Source: Ruminococcus sp.
GTDB lineage: Bacteria > Bacillota > Clostridia > Oscillospirales > Ruminococcaceae
Assembly (NCBI GenBank): GCA_015066975.1
Contig: SVNI01000011.1
Span: 1-36,580 of the forward strand
DNA length: 36,580 nucleotides
Direction: 5' to 3'
The position numbers and the translations under genes are program-made. The notes below the pieces were generated by a model. That model did no database searches. It saw only the letters and a list, made by a program, of their open reading frames with translations, and had not been told where the DNA came from. Positions 31,511-36,580 of the stretch are shown here, piece after piece (the first letter of the stretch is position 1; each line of letters begins with the position of its first letter).

Positions 31511-31547
31511 AAAAGCACTGTATCAGTAAGATACAGTGCTTTTTTTA
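31511..31547. terminator. Bidirectional terminator
   Basis: Perfect 14-bp stem AAAAGCACTGTATC (31511-31524 with 31530-31543), loop AGTAA, T-run on the plus strand and A-run giving T on the minus strand. Confidence 0.92.
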
Positions 31548-32096
31548 ATATTCCAGTGAATGTGGATTTTTTTCAGTATGCTGATGCCGTCTGTGCCGGA
31601 TAAAATCCCGGAAGCGTTTCGGCTGAGGAAGTACAAATTCTATGACAGCGCAGTATTTATCTACGATTGTAATCAGATACGTTTCGGCATATCTGGGGAA
31701 TGCAAATGTCATGGGAAACATATGATTTTCTATCATATCGCGTTCCTTATCGTTGAGCTTGAGTAATTTCTGCGCATTTTCCAGAGCGATTTCCGGATGA
31801 TGCTTGCTGTGGCGGACAGCAGGTTTCCGGCTGGTATAGGCTTTTGTATCATAGAAATACAAATCATGCAGAAGTCCGGCTCTTGCGGCGGATACGGCAT
31901 CCAGACGGAACAGACGGCATAATTTATAATTATAATACGAAACGTTCAGGCAGTGCTGAAATCTGGTTGTCATGATATGATGCCGGAAGTTTTTCAGTTT
32001 CTGTACTTCTTCCGACTCCAGCAAATCGGCAATTACTGCATAATATTCCGATTCTGTCAGATTTTTGTGTGAACCTGTTGCTTTCAGATTCTGCAT
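31545..32096 (-). CDS. HD-domain phosphohydrolase-like protein
   Basis: 183 residues from the ATG at 32096, chosen because AAAGGAAG lies 10 nt upstream; the ATG at 32135 sits before a leader hairpin with no site. The HD signature is visible: TTRFQHCLNVSYYNYKL (first His), ARAGLLHDLYFYD (HD pair), SKHHPEIALENA and a late Asp in TIVDKYCAVIE. This is a small stand-alone HD protein; substrates in the family include nucleotides and phosphoesters. The promoter is at 32143-32171. No partner gene indicates a pathway. Confidence 0.8.
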   Translation of the reverse strand: MQNLKATGSHKNLTESEYYAVIADLLESEEVQKLKNFRHHIMTTRFQHCLNVSYYNYKLCRLFRLDAVSAARAGLLHDLYFYDTKAYTSRKPAVRHSKHHPEIALENAQKLLKLNDKERDMIENHMFPMTFAFPRYAETYLITIVDKYCAVIEFVLPQPKRFRDFIRHRRHQHTEKNPHSLEY

Positions 32097-32116
32097 AAGG
32101 CCTCGACTTCCTTTCT

Positions 32117-32133
32117 GGATGTCTAAAACATCC
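32117..32133 (-). other. Leader hairpin before the HD gene
   Basis: GGATGT/ACATCC stem with a 5-nt loop, between the promoter and the ribosome site. It lies directly upstream of AAAGGAAG and could influence translation. Confidence 0.4.
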
Positions 32134-32142
32134 ACTGACTAT

Positions 32143-32171
32143 ATTATAGCCTTTTTCAGTTGGTTTGTCAA
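32143..32171 (-). promoter_or_regulatory. Promoter of the HD gene
   Basis: Minus strand TTGACA (32166-32171), 17-nt spacer, TATAAT (32143-32148). Confidence 0.9.
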
Positions 32172-32200
32172 GAAAAGTCTGAAAATTTTCCTGTTATAGC

Positions 32201-32716
32201 TCAGGCAACTATCTGTTCACCGGTTTTCAGGCTGACGAGTTTTTCTTTCCAGTATTCTCCGTAAGGCAGAGACTCCTGCGAACTGATGCGCAGTGCTTCA
32301 CGGTTTTCCAGTACTTCATGAATAATCACGCCGTCATCTGCCAAGCGGTCATTTTTCCAGATGGTATGCAGAGAGCTGTCAACAGCAGTGATACCTGTCC
32401 CGGAAGCGATGTATAAAACATCCTGATAGATAAAAAAATATCCGAAATATAAGCTGACTTCCATAGAAATAGAAGCAAATGTTTCCAGATTCACAAACAT
32501 GACAGAATGCCCTGACCCAATGCACAGATACTTTCCGAAGATGCAGGCTTTGTCAAAATAATCCGAAATATCATTTACTTCTGCTGTCAGATAGGGAATG
32601 CCGTTCTTGCTGACAAAATATTTCTTTCCGTTTCCGAACGTCACAGTCTGAATTACCGGCAAATCCAGTTCATTATCATTTTGTTCAAAATTTTCAGTGA
32701 GCTGATACTCTGACAT
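32201..32716 (-). CDS. Hypothetical protein with beta-propeller-like strands
   Basis: 171 residues, cytoplasmic and acidic. Strand-turn units such as KYFVSKNGIPYLTAEV, KYLCIGSGHSVMFVNLET and DVLYIASGTGITAVDSSL resemble PQQ/WD-type blades, but there are too few for a full propeller. I do not assign a family. AAGGATAATATT precedes the ATG, and the gene has its own promoter. Confidence 0.7.
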   Translation of the reverse strand: MSEYQLTENFEQNDNELDLPVIQTVTFGNGKKYFVSKNGIPYLTAEVNDISDYFDKACIFGKYLCIGSGHSVMFVNLETFASISMEVSLYFGYFFIYQDVLYIASGTGITAVDSSLHTIWKNDRLADDGVIIHEVLENREALRISSQESLPYGEYWKEKLVSLKTGEQIVA

Positions 32717-32757
32717 AATATTATCCTTTCTTGCTGTGAATTTTGCTTTGCCTGTAT

Positions 32758-32786
32758 ATTATAGCATGGATTTTATGAAAAGTCAA
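32758..32786 (-). promoter_or_regulatory. Promoter of the propeller-like gene
   Basis: Minus strand TTGACT (32781-32786), 17-nt spacer, TATAAT (32758-32763). Confidence 0.85.
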
Positions 32787-32823
32787 GTTAAAAGCAAAGA
32801 ATTCTGATTCTGAAAAATACCGC

Positions 32824-32852
32824 TTGACATGAAATCTGTTTTCGTGTATAAT
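32824..32852 (+). promoter_or_regulatory. Promoter of the surface protein gene
   Basis: TTGACA (32824-32829), 17-nt spacer, TATAAT (32847-32852). Confidence 0.9.
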
Positions 32853-32899
32853 AAAATTATGCAAAGCTGATAATTTAGGAATAAAAAAGGGGGTCGCCC

Positions 32900-34183
32900 A
32901 TGAGATACAGAACAAACCGCATTGTACATATTCTGACAGGAATCGTTCTGCTGTGTGCATTTCCGGATAATGCCATGATACAGGCATCTGCCGAAAATCA
33001 GTATCAGCTCGGACAGACTGTCAGTACAGGCAGAAATACAGGATATGCCGAAAGCAGTGCTGTGACTGCCAAAGACCCCCACTATGGCTGGGAACTTGGA
33101 AATTTTTTTGTCACAGGCTATACCAGAGTTTCTGCGGATGCAGATGACAGTGTTCTGTTCCTCAAAAATGCAGGCGAACAGCTCTCCCTCTGCTTCCGCC
33201 TGGAGCAGGATATTTATAAGCTGAATCAGAATCCTGTGCTTTCTGTTGCAGAAGATACAGAGGGCTATGATGAACTGTTCCAGATTCCAAAACAGAATTT
33301 CGGGCGCGGTGCGCTGATTGTCAGATATACGAATTATCAGAATCTGACAGATACACAAGTCAGCACGGATTATCTGCCCGGACTTGAAACAGATACCAAT
33401 ACAGAAATTCTGTTATGTGAAGAAGGCGATTATGAAATTGCACTGGATTATCAAATCAAGAATAATCCCTATCAGGTGGGCGGATTTGATATTCTGCCGA
33501 CGTATACCAGCTACAGCATCAGATTTCAGTTTTCTGTCAGAAACGGTGATACCAATATCTCTCTGACAGATGCCATTACAGGAGATTTGCTTTCTGATAC
33601 GCCTTTTGCAGAAAACGGCTTTTGCATCAGTCAGGAAAATTCCAGATATCTTGATATTGATATTCAGAAAGAAGTCTTTTCCGAAGATTACTCGCATTCT
33701 GAAACTTTCAGCAGTCCCGCCAGAGAGGGCGAAACCTATACCGAAGAAGGCATTTATACTGTCACCGTCCGGAATCCGTATACAGCATCCGAACCGGCTG
33801 TGAAAACGCTCTATGTCGGCAGTGATTCCCTGCTGAAAGCCTATCTGATTTCAGGGTACTCCCTTGCTGAACTTTCCGCACTTCAGACACAGGGCGCGGA
33901 ATTTACAGAAAACGGCGAAATCATCATGCCCACTGAACCAGAAACCGAATCTGAAACAGAGCCGGAAACTGCATCTGAAACAGAAACCATCCCCGAATCA
34001 GAACTAGATTCAGAATTGCTTCCCGATACGGAAATTACAGTATCTTCTGAGCAGGAAGATGCAGTATATATCAATACTTCTGTTACTGAAAAAACAGAAA
34101 TCCGGAACAGACTCCCGATACTGCTCGGCATCACGGCTGTGATAATTCTGCTGGCGGTCATTGGTGTGAAATTTTTAAGCTGA
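32900..34183 (+). CDS. Secreted single-pass surface protein, function unknown
   Basis: 427 residues. A signal peptide (about 1-32, ending IQASAEN) is followed by a beta-rich ectodomain (about 33-345), including HYGWELGNFFVTGYTR and a repeated DTNTEILLCEEGDYEIALDY-type pattern. A Glu/Thr/Ser stalk (about 345-395, EPETESETEPE) precedes a C-terminal membrane helix (about 404-425, LPILLGITAVIILLAVIGV) with almost no tail. There is no LPxTG motif, so it is a type I membrane protein, not a sortase substrate. AGGGGGT is the ribosome site. The ectodomain has no recognised fold. The aquaporin gene 64 nt downstream may share the transcript. Confidence 0.78.
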   Translation: MRYRTNRIVHILTGIVLLCAFPDNAMIQASAENQYQLGQTVSTGRNTGYAESSAVTAKDPHYGWELGNFFVTGYTRVSADADDSVLFLKNAGEQLSLCFRLEQDIYKLNQNPVLSVAEDTEGYDELFQIPKQNFGRGALIVRYTNYQNLTDTQVSTDYLPGLETDTNTEILLCEEGDYEIALDYQIKNNPYQVGGFDILPTYTSYSIRFQFSVRNGDTNISLTDAITGDLLSDTPFAENGFCISQENSRYLDIDIQKEVFSEDYSHSETFSSPAREGETYTEEGIYTVTVRNPYTASEPAVKTLYVGSDSLLKAYLISGYSLAELSALQTQGAEFTENGEIIMPTEPETESETEPETASETETIPESELDSELLPDTEITVSSEQEDAVYINTSVTEKTEIRNRLPILLGITAVIILLAVIGVKFLS

Positions 34184-34247
34184 CTTATCAGGATGATTCT
34201 GCATATGAAAATATGCTGTCATAAATTTTAGGAAAGGAGGAATACAC

Positions 34248-34946
34248 ATGGCAAATATCAGAAAATATGTTGCGGAATGCATCGGCACAATGACACTTGT
34301 CCTGATTGGATGCGGTACTGCTATGCTGACAGGCTGTGAACACTGGAGCGGTTATCTGGCGACAGCACTGGCATTCGGACTGACAATTGTTGGCATGGCT
34401 TACTGCGTCGGCAATATTTCGGGCTGTCATATCAATCCGGCGGTTTCGCTGGGCGTTCTGATGAGCGGAGGCATGACAGGCACAGAGTTTGCAGGTTATG
34501 CTGTTTCACAGTGCATCGGCTCTCTGCTGGGTTCTGTTCTGCTGATGATTATCTTCGGTCTGGGCGGTGTTGCTGACCAGACAGGCGGATTCGGCTCAAA
34601 TGGTCTGGCTGGTGTCAACGGCAGTTTCATTGCCGGACTGCTGGTTGAAATTCTGCTGACGTTTATTTTTGTGCTGACAATTCTGGGTGTGACATCCAAG
34701 AAAGCGAATCATGGTTCGTTCGGCGGTGTTGTTATCGGCTTTACGCTGGTACTGGTACATCTGCTGGGAATCGGCCTGACAGGTACATCTGTCAATCCTG
34801 CAAGAAGTTTCGGCCCTGCTGTGGTAGCTGCTATCACGGGCAATCCTGCGCCGATTACTCAGTTATGGGTATTTATCGTTGGCCCTTTTGCAGGGGCAGC
34901 ACTTGCGGCTGTGACTTACAAGTTCCTTGAAAGCGACCAGAAATAA
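34248..34946 (+). CDS. Aquaporin / glycerol facilitator family channel
   Basis: 232 residues with six membrane helices and the two pore loops, HINPAVS and SVNPARS (both NPA boxes intact). The Asn-Pro-Ala-Arg with a following SFGP and the overall length fit AqpZ-type water channels more than GlpF, which has an Asp after the second NPA-Arg (NPARD). It lets water, and perhaps small neutral solutes, cross the membrane. AAAGGAGG lies upstream of the ATG. A GCATAT/ATATGC hairpin (about 34200-34215) sits between it and the surface-protein gene; I see no strong promoter there. Confidence 0.93.
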   Translation: MANIRKYVAECIGTMTLVLIGCGTAMLTGCEHWSGYLATALAFGLTIVGMAYCVGNISGCHINPAVSLGVLMSGGMTGTEFAGYAVSQCIGSLLGSVLLMIIFGLGGVADQTGGFGSNGLAGVNGSFIAGLLVEILLTFIFVLTILGVTSKKANHGSFGGVVIGFTLVLVHLLGIGLTGTSVNPARSFGPAVVAAITGNPAPITQLWVFIVGPFAGAALAAVTYKFLESDQK

Positions 34947-34966
34947 AACTTATTCAAAAAAAGCTG

Positions 34967-35000
34967 GGCTTCTGTATTTCTATGCAGAAGCCTTGTTTTT
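34967..35000 (+). terminator. Terminator after the aquaporin gene
   Basis: GGCTTCTG (34967-34974) pairs with CAGAAGCC (34985-34992), followed by TTGTTTTT. Confidence 0.85.
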
Positions 35001-35010
35001 CATGAACTGC

Positions 35011-35039
35011 TTGACAAAGCCTTTCTGATTTGATATAAT
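35011..35039 (+). promoter_or_regulatory. Promoter of the DegV gene
   Basis: TTGACA (35011-35016), 17-nt spacer, TATAAT (35034-35039). Confidence 0.9.
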
Positions 35040-35092
35040 AAAAGAAATATGAATTATCTTTTTAGAAAATTTACAAGCACGGAGGACTTACA

Positions 35093-35977
35093 ATGAAAAC
35101 AGCAGTAATGACCGATACCAACAGCGGTATTACATTGAATGAAGGGAAAACCAATGGCATTTTTGTGCTTCCGATGCCTGTCATCATTGACGGAAAAGAT
35201 TATCTTGAAGAAATAAACTTGTCTCATGAAATGCTGTACCAGGCTCTGAACCAAAACAGAGAAATTTCTTCTTCTCAGCCGTCACCTGACATGCTTCTGA
35301 ATATGTGGGACGATATTTTGTCCGATGGTTATGACGAAATTGTTTATATTCCTATGACAAGCGGTCTCAGCGGAGCATGTGCGACTGCAAAGGGACTGGC
35401 GGAAGATTATCACGGGAAAATCCATGTTGTGGATAATCACAGGATTTCCCTCACACTGCTGGATTCTGTCTATGATGCCAGATATCTGGCAGATAACGGC
35501 CATACCGCAGAACAGATTAAAGAAAAATTAGAACAGAATGCCTATATGAATGATATTTATATTACTCTGCACAGTCTTCAGCGCATTGTGAAAACAGGAA
35601 GAATCACTTCTGCGGGGGCAGCTATCGCGACAGTACTCGGCATCAAACCGATTCTGAAAATTCAGGGCGGCAAGCTGGATGCTTTCGCAAAGGCAAGAGG
35701 CATGAAAAAATGTGAAGCCATTATGATAGAAGCTGTCAAAAACGACCTGACCGGAAAATATGCTGCTGTTCCGCCGGAACATTTGACCATCAATACCGCC
35801 GGAACATTCGAGAAAAAAGAAGATGCGGAAGAATGGGTCAGAACCGTACAGAACGCTTTTCCTGACTATATTGTTCAATACAGGCCTTTGTCGTGCAGTA
35901 TCGCCTGTCATATCGGAACAAATACAAAAGGCATTGCTGTCGACCGCGTAGAAAGAAACACTTCTGTTTCAGAATAA
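35093..35977 (+). CDS. DegV-family fatty-acid-binding protein
   Basis: 294 residues. It opens with AVMTDTNSGI (the DegV DSxx-type strand, here DTNSG), followed by VLPMPVIIDGKDYLE, SSSQPSP, IPMTSGLSGACATA (ligand carboxylate-binding Ser region) and RIVKTGRITSAGA. Family knowledge: DegV/FakB proteins bind one fatty acid and present it to the FakA kinase for phospholipid synthesis. No FakA-like gene is in the window, so the partner is elsewhere. GGAGG precedes the ATG. It is flanked by its own promoter and terminator. Confidence 0.93.
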   Translation: MKTAVMTDTNSGITLNEGKTNGIFVLPMPVIIDGKDYLEEINLSHEMLYQALNQNREISSSQPSPDMLLNMWDDILSDGYDEIVYIPMTSGLSGACATAKGLAEDYHGKIHVVDNHRISLTLLDSVYDARYLADNGHTAEQIKEKLEQNAYMNDIYITLHSLQRIVKTGRITSAGAAIATVLGIKPILKIQGGKLDAFAKARGMKKCEAIMIEAVKNDLTGKYAAVPPEHLTINTAGTFEKKEDAEEWVRTVQNAFPDYIVQYRPLSCSIACHIGTNTKGIAVDRVERNTSVSE

Positions 35978-35981
35978 TAAA

Positions 35982-36010
35982 AAAATCACCTGTGACTGAC
36001 AGGTGATTTT
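35982..36010 (+). terminator. Terminator after the DegV gene
   Basis: 12-bp stem AAAATCACCTGT (35982-35993 with 35999-36010), 5-nt loop, then a T-rich run. Confidence 0.9.
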
Positions 36011-36069
36011 CTTTTGCCAGCGTTTTTTTCTCATCCGAATCAATTTGCTGTTTTTTTGATGATTTACTA

Positions 36070-36098
36070 TTGAAAAATTCATAAATATGTGCTATAAT
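36070..36098 (+). promoter_or_regulatory. Promoter of the ABC transporter gene
   Basis: TTGAAA (36070-36075), 17-nt spacer, TATAAT (36093-36098). Confidence 0.85.
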
Positions 36099-36144
36099 AT
36101 AACAATATAGACAAAGAAATAATATGGGAGGAGTTTTGTGATTT

Positions 36145-36580
36145 ATGCTTCAGATTAAAAATATCCGAAAGCAGTACATTACTGGCGATTTGGTGCAGAC
36201 AGCTCTTGATGATGTCAGCCTGAATTTCCGTGATAATGAATTTGTTGCCATCTTAGGCCCGTCTGGTTCAGGCAAAACAACTATGCTGAACATTATCGGC
36301 GGTCTTGACAGATATGATTCCGGTGATTTGATTATCAACGGCATTTCAACAAAACAATATAAAGACAGAGACTGGGATTCTTACCGGAATCATACTATCG
36401 GATTTGTATTCCAGAGCTATAATCTGATACCACATCAGACTGTGCTTGCGAATGTAGAATTAGCCCTGACAATTTCCGGTATTTCTAAAGCAGAACGCAG
36501 ACGGCGCGCCAAAGAAGCCCTTGAAAAAGTCGGGCTTGGAAATCAGATTCATAAAAAGCCGAATCAGATGTCCGGCGGAC
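36145..36580 (+). CDS. ABC transporter ATP-binding protein (MacB/LolD-type), 3' truncated by window
   Basis: 145 codons are visible. The product begins MLQIKNIRKQYITGD; Walker A is GPSGSGKTT (about 41-49), the Q-loop is FVFQSYNLIPHQTV, and the window ends within the signature (MSGG). This spacing and LNIIGGLDRYDSGDLIING match the MacB/LolD/FtsE-like group that drives efflux of peptides or extraction of lipids, often fused to or followed by a FtsX-type permease in Firmicutes. GGGAGGAG lies upstream of this ATG; the GTG at 36138 is in another frame. Whether a permease is fused cannot be seen. Confidence 0.92.
   Translation, partial: MLQIKNIRKQYITGDLVQTALDDVSLNFRDNEFVAILGPSGSGKTTMLNIIGGLDRYDSGDLIINGISTKQYKDRDWDSYRNHTIGFVFQSYNLIPHQTVLANVELALTISGISKAERRRRAKEALEKVGLGNQIHKKPNQMSGG

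Noticed and set aside
32900-34183. Surface protein as sortase substrate
   Set aside because: It has no LPxTG- or NPxTG-type motif before the C-terminal helix and no positively charged tail after it.
1-36580. Many TTCCGGAA/CCGG palindromes as regulatory sites
   Set aside because: They occur mainly inside genes in step with codon usage (Ile-Pro-Glu, Ser-Gly), so composition explains them.

Overview
The window looks like chromosome of a low-to-mid GC, Gram-positive, cellulosome-type Ruminococcus (Clostridia). The evidence is three secreted proteins ending in type I dockerins, strong sigma-A promoters with TTGACA/TATAAT-like boxes and 17-nt spacers, AGGAGG-type ribosome binding sites, a T-box leader, class B sortases, and Firmicutes-style ThiI, DegV and flavodiiron proteins. 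I see no integrase, transposase, phage gene or CRISPR array. The species call is inference from gene content only.

Layout. 1-1618 is the 3' part of a dockerin-bearing GH5 cellulase. 1758-3263 is a SpoVB/MATE-type flippase. 3343-5738 is the most striking locus: a Ro60 (TROVE + vWA) protein followed, in the same orientation, by three tandem RNAs that each look like a Y RNA. They share a sequence block (TGATGCAG, about nine bases, GTTACTTC) and each closes with a 9-bp terminal helix; the middle one has a different, fully compensated helix sequence. The cluster ends at a hairpin and meets two convergent tRNA-Leu(CAG) genes. 6179-9337 is a sulfur-transfer operon (cysteine desulfurase, SAM methyltransferase, ThiI). 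9398-12702 is two class B sortases plus a rearranged SpoIID-like protein. 12744-12850 is a large double inverted repeat in front of an operon for a Thr-rich membrane protein and a small HD alarmone-hydrolase-like protein.

14215-17149 (minus) holds a DUF4874/DUF4832-type dockerin protein and a small unknown gene. 17429-18217 is a membrane-anchored SH3-like protein. 18270-19752 (minus) is a lipoprotein and a small membrane protein, the latter with a palindrome over its start site. 19907-21738 is a flavodiiron protein translationally coupled to a CE4-type deacetylase, convergent with oligoendopeptidase F (21813-23603, minus). 23675-26527 (minus) is a c-di-GMP phosphodiesterase-like protein followed closely by a third dockerin protein.

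26669-31547 is a leucine T-box operon: type-2 2-isopropylmalate synthase followed 19 nt later by a cytoplasmic GH2 enzyme. The right end has an HD protein and an unknown protein (minus), a secreted single-pass surface protein, an aquaporin, a DegV protein and the start of an ABC-transporter ATPase cut by the window edge.

Functionally this is a mix of plant-fibre degradation (dockerin enzymes, GH2, deacetylase), envelope biology (sortases, SpoIID-like, Thr-rich anchors, flippase), RNA biology (Ro60/Y RNA, tRNA-Leu, ThiI) and housekeeping. The Ro60 plus triple Y-RNA array is the best candidate for an undescribed arrangement.
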